The position numbers and the translations under genes were made by a program. The notes beneath the pieces were generated by a model. The model had not been told where the DNA came from. It did no database searches and saw only the letters and a list, made by a program, of their open reading frames with translations. A DNA stretch of 6,638 nucleotides from positions 1-6,638 of the forward strand of contig JALUKS010000215.1 of NCBI GenBank assembly GCA_027056465.1, written 5' to 3'. Shown here piece after piece: positions 1 to 5,929 of this stretch (the first letter of the stretch is position 1; each line of letters begins with the position of its first letter). Source of the DNA: Sulfurimonas sp. (GTDB lineage: Bacteria > Campylobacterota > Campylobacteria > Campylobacterales > Sulfurimonadaceae).

Positions 1-302
1 GGGTTAGCGTAAAGTGCGATTAACGCAATTACTAGTGCATAGATAACTTGTGCTTCGATCATTGCAAGAGCGATGAACATTGTAGTCATAAGTTTAGCAC
101 CAAGACCTGGGTTACGTGCAGTACCAGCGATAGTTGCAGCAGCAGTATGACCCATACCGATAGCTCCACCTAATGCAGCAAGACCTAGTCCAAGACCAGC
201 AGCGATCATAGAGTAAGCTTTAAGTGTTTGGTTTGCAACTTCACCATCATTAGCGAATGCAGCAGCTGAAAATGCTACTAAAAGAAAAAGAATTTTTTTC
301 AT
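1..302 (-). CDS. atpE: ATP synthase F0 subunit c (C-terminal end cut by window edge)
   Basis: This is the proton-carrying ring subunit of the F-type ATP synthase in the inner membrane. One hundred full codons are visible from the ATG at 300-302, and the stop lies beyond the left edge. Residues 1-17 (MKKILFLLVAFSAAAFA) look like a signal peptide with an AFA cleavage site before NDG. Two membrane helices follow, about 31-56 and 72-98. The first carries the glycine-rich GLGLGLAALGGAIGMG packing motif. The polar loop ARNPG (62-66) meets the F1 stalk, and the essential carboxylate is Glu83 in AMIEAQVIY. The residues after Glu83 are Ala-Gln, not the Ser/Thr of Na+-type rings, so proton coupling is inferred. 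From memory, Helicobacter homologues are about 105 residues and share this wording, so only a few residues should be missing. The gene has its own promoter and Shine-Dalgarno and is not beside other atp genes, as is usual in Campylobacterota. Confidence 0.96.
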   Translation of the reverse strand, partial: MKKILFLLVAFSAAAFANDGEVANQTLKAYSMIAAGLGLGLAALGGAIGMGHTAAATIAGTARNPGLGAKLMTTMFIALAMIEAQVIYALVIALIALYAN

Positions 303-408
303 AAAATTGTCCTTAATATTATTACAACATTGTTCGGATAGCGTAACCCTATCTTGCGATAAAGCAACCCACACATAAATGCTAGGATTTCCCTACTAAA
401 AATTGATA
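303..408 (-). promoter_or_regulatory. Predicted 5' leader of atpE
   Basis: This is the untranslated stretch of about 105 bases between the predicted atpE transcription start (about 405-408) and its ATG. It holds two small overlapping hairpins on the minus strand. One is TATC-GCAA-GATA (350-361), a 4-bp stem with a GNRA-type loop. The other is GATAG-N7-CTATC (337-353), a 5-bp stem. They share the GATA bases (350-353), so only one can form at a time. No known riboswitch or RNA family was recognised. The stems are short and may be chance. Confidence 0.35.
310..315 (-). promoter_or_regulatory. Ribosome binding site of atpE
   Basis: On the minus strand TAAGGA lies 7 bases before the ATG at 300-302. 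It is a good Shine-Dalgarno match and supports this start, which keeps the signal-like N-terminus in the protein. Confidence 0.8.
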
Positions 409-413
409 GTCGA

Positions 414-419
414 ATTATA
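414..419 (-). promoter_or_regulatory. -10 box of predicted atpE promoter
   Basis: A perfect TATAAT on the minus strand lies 111 bases before the atpE start codon. No TTGACA-like -35 box is present at the usual spacing. Upstream are T-rich tracts (TTTTC about 424-428 and TTTTT 433-437), the pattern known for vegetative sigma factor promoters of Helicobacter and Campylobacter. Transcription is expected to start near 405-408. It fits the need of atpE for its own high expression, since a likely terminator precedes it. Confidence 0.65.
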
Positions 420-432
420 GTAGAAAAGTTCT

Positions 433-461
433 AAAAAGGAGTTTAAACTATGAGTAAACTC
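433..461 (-). terminator. Probable intrinsic terminator of the purD-pnp operon
   Basis: On the minus strand GAGTTTA (455-461) pairs with TAAACTC (439-445) across a 9-base loop, then C and five T (433-437). The stem has 7 bp, only 3 of them G-C, so it is weak. It could gain three more pairs (464-466 with 436-438, one of them G-U) across a two-base bulge. It contains the pnp stop codon (448-450). Position and T-tract argue for termination, probably with read-through into atpE. Confidence 0.5.
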
Positions 462-2634
462 TTCCTAAAGATATTTTGTTCCCTTTGAACTCAAGAATTT
501 CCACTTTTACTTTATCGCCTTCTGAGAAAATATCTGAGATATTTTGCACACGCTCTTTAGAGATTTTAGAGATATGGAGAAGCCCATCTGTACCATCAGG
601 TAGCTCTACAAATGCACCAAAATCCACTATGCGTTTCACTATTCCCTCATACTGCTGACCAACTTCATACTTTACTTTCTCTTTTTTAGGAGCATTTACT
701 ATACTCTCTATATGATTACGAGCGCCAGCAACACCTGTTTTATTTTTACCAGTGATTTTCACTTTTCCATCTTTTTTGTCGATGTCAATAGCCACTTCAA
801 ACTTCTCAATCATCTCACGGATAGTTTTACCAGCTTGACCGATAACCTCGCCTATGAAAGATGGATGGATATGAAAGAAATCAACACTTGGTAGAACGCC
901 ATCATTAAACTCTATCTTTGATTCAGCTTCTAACATAATGTCGATGATATGAGAGCGTCCCTCTTTCGCTTGATAAAGAGCTTCTTTGAGAATATTTAAA
1001 GAGATGCCACCGAGTTTGATATCCATCTGCATAGCAGTGATACCCTCTTTTGAACCAGTTACTTTAAAGTCCATATCTCCATCATGATCTTCAAGACCCA
1101 TAATGTCTGAAAGGATAGCATACTTATCGCCCTCACTTACCATACCCATAGCGATTCCAGCGATAGTATCACTTGTCTCGATGTCGGCTGCACGAAGTGC
1201 CATATAACCACCACAAACTGTTGCCATAGATGAAGAACCATTTGACTCTAATATCTCTGAAACTAAACGCACTGTCTCTCCATCTAGGTTTATCGCTGGA
1301 GCTAAAGCTCGTTTTGCTAAGTTACCGTGACCGAGTTCGCGGCGCTTAGTTCCCATAACTGGACTTGCTTCACCAACTGAGAAACCTGGAAAGTTGTAAT
1401 GTACCATAAAGTTTTCATTCTGCGTTTGTGTATCTGTAAGTGACTCAAACATCTGTGCATCTTTTACCCCACCCATAGTAAGCACTACAAGAGCCTGCGT
1501 TTGCCCACGAGTAAAGAGGCATGAAGAGTGTGCATTTGGAAGTACATTTGTATCTATCGTGATAGGTCTCACTTCAGTTAAAGCACGACCATCAGCACGT
1601 ACATTTTCGTTTAAAATCTGTGCGCGAACCTGCTCTTTTTTCACTGCATTTACAGCATCTTTGAGTTGCACTTCTAGTTCTACTGTTGCCCACTCCTCTT
1701 TTGTAGTAAGGATTGACTTACGAAGCGCTCTGAGTGCAGTTGAACGTTCTGACTTTGCCATCTGGTTCATCGCATCTTTTATGTCGCCCATACAGTTATC
1801 TCTCACATAGGAAACCATCTCTTCATTTAAAGAGTGAGCTTTAAGGTCAAGTGGCACTTGCTCTTTTCTTAGTGGAGTAAACGCAGCTTCATACTTTGCA
1901 TTTGCAGCAAAAAGTTCAGCTTCTGTCTTTTCAAACACACTTATAAGTTCATCTTCACTCATCGTGTTTGAGACATGAGAGCTAACAACATCACCTATCA
2001 TAGTAGGGTCAAGCATAGGATCGAGTGGCATATCTATCACTGCAATAGATTCACTACCAAAAGCGCGCATCTCTATCATGAGAAGATCCTCTTTTGTTCC
2101 AGAGAGATAAAGGTCTAGTGTAGAGTTTTTGAGTTGTGAAAGAGTTGGATTAAGCACTAACTCGCCATCAACTTTTGCTGCACGAACAGCAGATACAGAA
2201 GTGTTAATATCTATATCTGAAGTAAAGAGTGCTGCTGATGCTGCGTTGAGTGCTAAGACTTGAAGATCCGACTCACTATCAGCTGAAAAAACCATAATAG
2301 TTACTTGTGTTGGATGTCCAAAACCAGCTGGAAAAAGTGGGCGAAGTGAACGATCAACTATACGAGAAGTAAGTGTCTCAAAATCACTAGGTTTTGTTTC
2401 GCGTTTAAAAAATCCACCTGGAATCTTTCCTGCTGCATAAGTTTTCTCTATATACTGAACAGTAAGAGGTAAAAAATCATCTTTTACTATCTCTGTCTCA
2501 TCTATCACTACAGTTGCTAAAATAACTGTTTTACCCGATTTAATCCATGCAGCACCATTTGCTTGTTTTGCTACATCTTTAAATGAGTAGGACTCTTCTC
2601 TATTTTCTAATTCTAAACTTACATCGTATGTCAT
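448..2634 (-). CDS. pnp: Polyribonucleotide nucleotidyltransferase (PNPase)
   Basis: This cytoplasmic 3'-to-5' exoribonuclease degrades RNA with phosphate, releasing nucleoside diphosphates, and can also add 3' tails. At 728 residues it has the full family layout: first RNase PH domain about 5-140 with GGFFKRE (73-79), an all-helical linker about 245-325, and the catalytic second RNase PH domain about 345-560. KH (about 585-645) and S1 (about 657-726) RNA-binding domains follow. Catalytic features are intact: RADGR (346-350), FTRGQTQ (374-380), the phosphate-binding SNGSSSM (464-470), and EDHDGDMDFK (515-524), whose Asp516 and Asp522 match Asp486 and Asp492 of E. coli. The KH GxxG loop reads GQAG (599-602) where GKGG is common. 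The protein stops just after the S1 domain without a long tail. The ATG overlaps the stop of the phosphoribosyltransferase gene by 4 bases (ATGA), which suggests coupled translation. Confidence 0.98.
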   Translation of the reverse strand: MTYDVSLELENREESYSFKDVAKQANGAAWIKSGKTVILATVVIDETEIVKDDFLPLTVQYIEKTYAAGKIPGGFFKRETKPSDFETLTSRIVDRSLRPLFPAGFGHPTQVTIMVFSADSESDLQVLALNAASAALFTSDIDINTSVSAVRAAKVDGELVLNPTLSQLKNSTLDLYLSGTKEDLLMIEMRAFGSESIAVIDMPLDPMLDPTMIGDVVSSHVSNTMSEDELISVFEKTEAELFAANAKYEAAFTPLRKEQVPLDLKAHSLNEEMVSYVRDNCMGDIKDAMNQMAKSERSTALRALRKSILTTKEEWATVELEVQLKDAVNAVKKEQVRAQILNENVRADGRALTEVRPITIDTNVLPNAHSSCLFTRGQTQALVVLTMGGVKDAQMFESLTDTQTQNENFMVHYNFPGFSVGEASPVMGTKRRELGHGNLAKRALAPAINLDGETVRLVSEILESNGSSSMATVCGGYMALRAADIETSDTIAGIAMGMVSEGDKYAILSDIMGLEDHDGDMDFKVTGSKEGITAMQMDIKLGGISLNILKEALYQAKEGRSHIIDIMLEAESKIEFNDGVLPSVDFFHIHPSFIGEVIGQAGKTIREMIEKFEVAIDIDKKDGKVKITGKNKTGVAGARNHIESIVNAPKKEKVKYEVGQQYEGIVKRIVDFGAFVELPDGTDGLLHISKISKERVQNISDIFSEGDKVKVEILEFKGNKISLGRVYS

Positions 2635-3287
2635 CTATTTTCCTCTAATAATTTTTCTATCTCTTCATCTTCTACTTTTTCTAAATTTTTATAGTAAAGA
2701 CTTGTTTGCACAAAGTCATCTATAGCATAAAGAAAAAATATATTATCCACAAAAGGCTCTAGCAGTTCTAAAACATCTGTAGGTAAAACGGGTACTGCTA
2801 TATAGATGGCCTTTGGCTTCTGAGCGAGTACAGTTTTAAGTGCTGTCAAAAAACGACTCCCTGTTTCACTTCCATCATCAACAAGCATAACTATCTTGTC
2901 ACTCATAGAAGCAAAAGGTCGACCCTTTCTAAACTGATAAATATAACTAAGTATATCCTCTTCATGCTTTCTATGTGCTTCACCATAGATATAATCGTAC
3001 TGAATATCAAATGCAGTTACCAATTTTTCATTTATAACTATCTCTTCGGTCTCACTCACACGTGCTACCTCGCACTCTGGATTGTTAGGTGCCATGATAG
3101 GTGCCATAAAGAGTGCCTCTAAAGAATTGTGAAGTTTTTTTATCAAGAGGGAACCCAAAGAGAGTCCTCCTTTAGAAGTAGCTACTATCTGCCACTTCTC
3201 ATCTTTGAGCTTATTAACAGGAATAATATCGAGAAGTTGATATGCAGCATCTACTCTATTTTCTAAAATATGCTTATACTCTTTCAT
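2631..3287 (-). CDS. Predicted phosphoribosyltransferase, COG1926-like, substrate unknown
   Basis: This is a 218-residue cytoplasmic protein with a type I phosphoribosyltransferase fold. The PRPP-binding loop is IVMLVDDGSETGSR (132-145): hydrophobic strand, the acidic pair Asp137-Asp138, then the TGS turn. An N-terminal segment IVATSKGGLSLGSLLIKKL (34-52) matches the position of the (P)RGG-type motif in the COG1926 group. Further family traits are AIYIAVPVLP (160-169) and the tail DDFVQTSLYYKNLEKVEDEEIEKLL (190-214), which resembles the DFxxxxxxYxxFxxVxDEEV ending of that group. The acceptor base or other substrate is not known and cannot be read from the sequence. It starts 12 bases after lptD and overlaps pnp by 4 bases, so it is part of the same operon. 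A role in nucleotide salvage would suit purD and pnp as neighbours, but that is inference. It has no signal peptide or membrane segment. Confidence 0.85.
   Translation of the reverse strand: MKEYKHILENRVDAAYQLLDIIPVNKLKDEKWQIVATSKGGLSLGSLLIKKLHNSLEALFMAPIMAPNNPECEVARVSETEEIVINEKLVTAFDIQYDYIYGEAHRKHEEDILSYIYQFRKGRPFASMSDKIVMLVDDGSETGSRFLTALKTVLAQKPKAIYIAVPVLPTDVLELLEPFVDNIFFLYAIDDFVQTSLYYKNLEKVEDEEIEKLLEENR
2641..2646 (-). promoter_or_regulatory. Ribosome binding site of pnp
   Basis: AGAGGA on the minus strand lies 6-7 bases before the pnp ATG and inside the last codons of the upstream gene. It is a strong Shine-Dalgarno and supports the ATG at 2632-2634 that overlaps the preceding TGA. Confidence 0.8.
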
Positions 3288-3296
3288 AGGAATTTA

Positions 3297-3300
3297 CCTT
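3297..3300 (-). promoter_or_regulatory. Ribosome binding site of the phosphoribosyltransferase gene
   Basis: AAGG on the minus strand, beginning within the lptD stop codon (TAAAGG), lies 9 bases before the ATG at 3285-3287. Strength is moderate. The overlap with the lptD stop favours re-initiation by ribosomes leaving lptD. Confidence 0.55.
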
Positions 3301-5474
3301 TACTTATCTTTCTTAGGTAGCTGGTATGTGAAAAGTGCATCGCCACTATTTTGCATAATTGGCTTAAGAACAAGAGAGAAAAATATAAACTTATCATAGA
3401 CGAATGAGTTTGGATTATTTGGATCATTAGCTGCTATTGGGCGTCTATTTTCTTGATACTTGATTCCAAAATCTAAACATTTACTCTTATACATAAGACC
3501 GATGCCTCTACTTTTAGTTTCATCCTTTGTTACATCATAATTATAGAGTGCATCAAAAGAGTAGTGACTACTGTAGACATAGCCAAAGGTAGATGTAACA
3601 TAACTCGTATATCTCTCTTTATCTGGAAGATCTTTTTTAAAATTATCTTTATAGAGGTGTGAAATGCTTGTAGTAACACCATATGAGTTCAGTGTTACTT
3701 TATTGAGTGCTTTTGATAATGCACCCTCTTTATAATCGTAAAACATATCATTATAAAAACTTAAATAATCTGTCACCTTATAATCGAACTCATTTTCAAG
3801 TTCACTATATGACTGATTATTATCCTTAAATGTAACAGCTTGAGAGAGACGGTGGTAGAGTATCTGTGAAGCATTGGCTCCATAAACATACTCTATAAAT
3901 TCCAGATGTGCCTCTTTTTGCTTTGATCTAATATTGTAAAATTCACACTCTTGTGCACTTGAAGAGAGTTGGCAACTCTTAAACTTTTCATAATATCCAT
4001 CACGCAGTTCTGAACCTGGTTCATCATACCTGACTTCAAGAGATATAACATGTGACTTCTCCTCATAAGCCTTTGTTAACTCGGTAAAAAGAGAGATACT
4101 ATTTGAGTTACTAGCATAATATCCATCTTCATATTCGGTAGGTTTTGTAGCATCACTCTTGTCTGAACCAGAAAAATGTGAGTGTTGAAAATAGAAGTTT
4201 GAAGAATAAACAAGGTTTAAATACTCATCAAAAAAAGAAGTCTGTAGAGTTATTGGAAGTTTAGCCTCAGTTTGTGTAACTGTTTTTCCATCTTGTCGAT
4301 AGCTATTATCTGTCTTCATATCAAAATCATAGAGGAGATGATTATCCAAAAAAGTGTTTAAGTAGTGATGATACTGCAGTGTTGGTAACTTCTGTAGTGA
4401 CTGTTTTTGTTCTAGTGGTGTGGCTGTAAGGTTTTGATAATATTTAAGATATGAGCCAAAATATTGATCCTCATTATTATAAAAAAGATTAATACGTGAA
4501 AGTACTTGGTTTGAAGTCGAACTCTTAATTGCATCGTTCTTGGCAAGGTTTATATAATCAACATCATTCATTTGACTTAAATCTGCATAGATTGCTGATT
4601 GCCCTTTCAAATGTGTCCCAAACCAACTATTTATAAAGTCATCATTATTATATTTAAAGTTAAAACCATAATGCTTTTGATTTTCAAGTTTCTGTTGTTT
4701 AAAATACTCATCATTCTCTTTAAAATAACCTGTTGTAAATTCACCATGTGAGACTGCAGAATCTACAAAACGAAAAGTCTGGTAAATTCCTTCTCCTCGG
4801 ATAGTTCGCACTTGAGGAGTTACTTCCATATCCCACCAGTTCTGCTCAGCAATATAGATAGGCTGTGCATAATAAACACCTTCACTATTAGAGAGTCCTA
4901 CAGAAGGCATTAGAAGTCCAGTGCGTCTAGTTGTATCTGTTGAATAGCCAAAATAGGGGGTATAGAGTAGAGGAATGTCACCGATATAAAGTCTAACATT
5001 GTAAATATTAATCCATTTGGCATCGCCATCATAATCTACAGAAGAGAATTCCATCTTCCATTTTGGATCTATTGGATTACAGCCACTCATTGTTCCACTA
5101 TGTATATCAAAAAGTTTCTCTTTTGCTACACCATCATCCGCACTCATCCAAAGCTCTGATTTTTTATTCATCATATAGAAAGGTTTGAAAAATTTCTCTT
5201 TTTTTGCGATATTGAGTTTGGCATAATCTCCGAGTACTTTATACTCAGCACCATTATTTACACGAATATTCCCAAAGAGTTCCAAATCACCACTCTTTCT
5301 ATTATAGATAGCCCTACCAGCAGTAATAATATAGTTTTCATACACCACTGTGACACCACTATTTGCTTCTACATTTTCTACCTTTGATACCATTTTTGAA
5401 GCATAAATTTCTACCTTGTTTGCAGCAAATAAGGAAAGGGAAAAGAGGGATATAAGAAAGAAAAATTTAAGCAT
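3300..5474 (-). CDS. lptD: LPS-assembly protein LptD (outer-membrane LPS translocon)
   Basis: LptD is the outer-membrane beta-barrel that, with LptE, places lipopolysaccharide in the outer leaflet at the end of the Lpt bridge. The 724-residue protein begins with a signal peptide (1-17, hydrophobic FFFLISLFSLSLF, cleavage near LFAA-NK). It is followed by an LptA/OstA-like jellyroll domain (about 20-125) with VEANSGVTVVYENYIITAGRAIYN. The barrel begins with the LptD signature around IPLLYTPYFGYSTDTTRRTGLLMPSVGLS (167-195), and DMEVTPQVRTIRGEG (215-229) follows. The rest alternates aromatic and polar residues as barrel strands do. The four cysteines are 132, 501, 510 and 666. Cys132 (GCNPIDPKWKME) and Cys666 (KSKCLDFGIKY) match the E. 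coli Cys173-Cys725 pair; the second E. coli pair (31-724) is absent. The gene overlaps the RDD gene by 8 bases. No clear Shine-Dalgarno precedes the ATG, so coupling is likely. Confidence 0.95.
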   Translation of the reverse strand: MLKFFFLISLFSLSLFAANKVEIYASKMVSKVENVEANSGVTVVYENYIITAGRAIYNRKSGDLELFGNIRVNNGAEYKVLGDYAKLNIAKKEKFFKPFYMMNKKSELWMSADDGVAKEKLFDIHSGTMSGCNPIDPKWKMEFSSVDYDGDAKWINIYNVRLYIGDIPLLYTPYFGYSTDTTRRTGLLMPSVGLSNSEGVYYAQPIYIAEQNWWDMEVTPQVRTIRGEGIYQTFRFVDSAVSHGEFTTGYFKENDEYFKQQKLENQKHYGFNFKYNNDDFINSWFGTHLKGQSAIYADLSQMNDVDYINLAKNDAIKSSTSNQVLSRINLFYNNEDQYFGSYLKYYQNLTATPLEQKQSLQKLPTLQYHHYLNTFLDNHLLYDFDMKTDNSYRQDGKTVTQTEAKLPITLQTSFFDEYLNLVYSSNFYFQHSHFSGSDKSDATKPTEYEDGYYASNSNSISLFTELTKAYEEKSHVISLEVRYDEPGSELRDGYYEKFKSCQLSSSAQECEFYNIRSKQKEAHLEFIEYVYGANASQILYHRLSQAVTFKDNNQSYSELENEFDYKVTDYLSFYNDMFYDYKEGALSKALNKVTLNSYGVTTSISHLYKDNFKKDLPDKERYTSYVTSTFGYVYSSHYSFDALYNYDVTKDETKSRGIGLMYKSKCLDFGIKYQENRRPIAANDPNNPNSFVYDKFIFFSLVLKPIMQNSGDALFTYQLPKKDK

Positions 5475-5916
5475 TTATAACCAAAGTTCTTGCTGTGAGA
5501 TCATGCCATGTTTGTTTGTTTGGATTAAGAATTCCCCATAAGAAACCAAGATAGAAAAGCATCTCACTTATGATACGAAATATTGCACGATTAAGTGCAA
5601 CAATAACATTAGGATTAGCAACTGTTCTTATCTCAATAACACGGATTTTCATAGCTAATTTACCAAGAGTTGCACCATATTGCATAACAAAAAAAGCTTG
5701 ATAGATAATCTTCATCATCATATACTCAAATACAAAGCTATTAGTCAAGGCTATTATGGCTTCTGTAGTACGTGCCTGAGAAAAAGAGTCCCAAAGAGCA
5801 ACTATGAGAATAAATGAGAGCAAAAGTTCATCTATAACAAAAGCTACTGCACGCTTTTTAGTATCTGCTAAAACTAAACCCTCTCTATGGAGTATCTCTG
5901 TTATCTCTTCATTCAA
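5467..5916 (-). CDS. RDD family membrane protein
   Basis: This 149-residue inner-membrane protein has the RDD domain: KKRAVAFVIDELLL (20-33) holds the Arg22 and Asp29 positions of the family's first helix. GATLGKLAMKIRVIEI (81-96) matches the GxTxGKxxxxIRV motif, and QTWHDLTARTLVI (135-147) is the usual closing motif. Three hydrophobic helices are visible at about 23-41, 61-79 and 112-130. RDD proteins have no single agreed function; some are proposed to act in ion transport, so none is assigned here. The start is a TTG (5914-5916) with AGGA 9 bases upstream. A nearby ATG at 5910-5912 is in another frame and stops at once, and no in-frame ATG lies before the RDD core. It begins 11 bases after purD and ends inside the lptD start region, suggesting co-expression with lptD. 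Confidence 0.88.
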   Translation of the reverse strand: MNEEITEILHREGLVLADTKKRAVAFVIDELLLSFILIVALWDSFSQARTTEAIIALTNSFVFEYMMMKIIYQAFFVMQYGATLGKLAMKIRVIEIRTVANPNVIVALNRAIFRIISEMLFYLGFLWGILNPNKQTWHDLTARTLVINA

Positions 5917-5925
5917 AATTAGAGT

Positions 5926-5929
5926 TCCT
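5926..5929 (-). promoter_or_regulatory. Ribosome binding site that supports the TTG start of the RDD gene
   Basis: AGGA on the minus strand overlaps the purD stop codon (TAGGA) and is 9 bases before the TTG at 5914-5916. It is the only Shine-Dalgarno-like sequence suited to an in-frame start of this gene. Confidence 0.55.

Noticed and set aside
1..302. Possibility that the c subunit forms a Na+-binding ring.
   Set aside because: The residues after the essential Glu83 are Ala and Gln, not the Ser/Thr ligands known from Na+-type c subunits such as that of Ilyobacter.
393..423. Inverted repeat CTACTA / TAGTAG around the atpE -10 box, as a possible operator.
   Set aside because: The arms are 6 bases and AT-rich with a 19-base spacer, part of which is the TATAAT itself; such a repeat is expected by chance at this composition.
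440..449. Perfect 10-base palindrome AGTTTAAACT at the pnp stop, as a possible protein-binding site.
   Set aside because: It is short, AT-rich and falls within the terminator stem-loop, which explains it better.
450..488. Plus-strand mini-ORF (MSKLFLKIFCSL) preceded by AAGGAG 8 bases before its ATG.
   Set aside because: It is 12 residues long, lies in the pnp terminator and pnp 3' end on the opposite strand, and its Shine-Dalgarno-like sequence is explained by the terminator stem and T-tract. No promoter is evident.
476..1810. Plus-strand open frames of 60-83 codons at 476-658, 712-894 and 1559-1810.
   Set aside because: They are antisense to the conserved coding sequence of pnp, low in complexity, and show no family motif or ribosome site.
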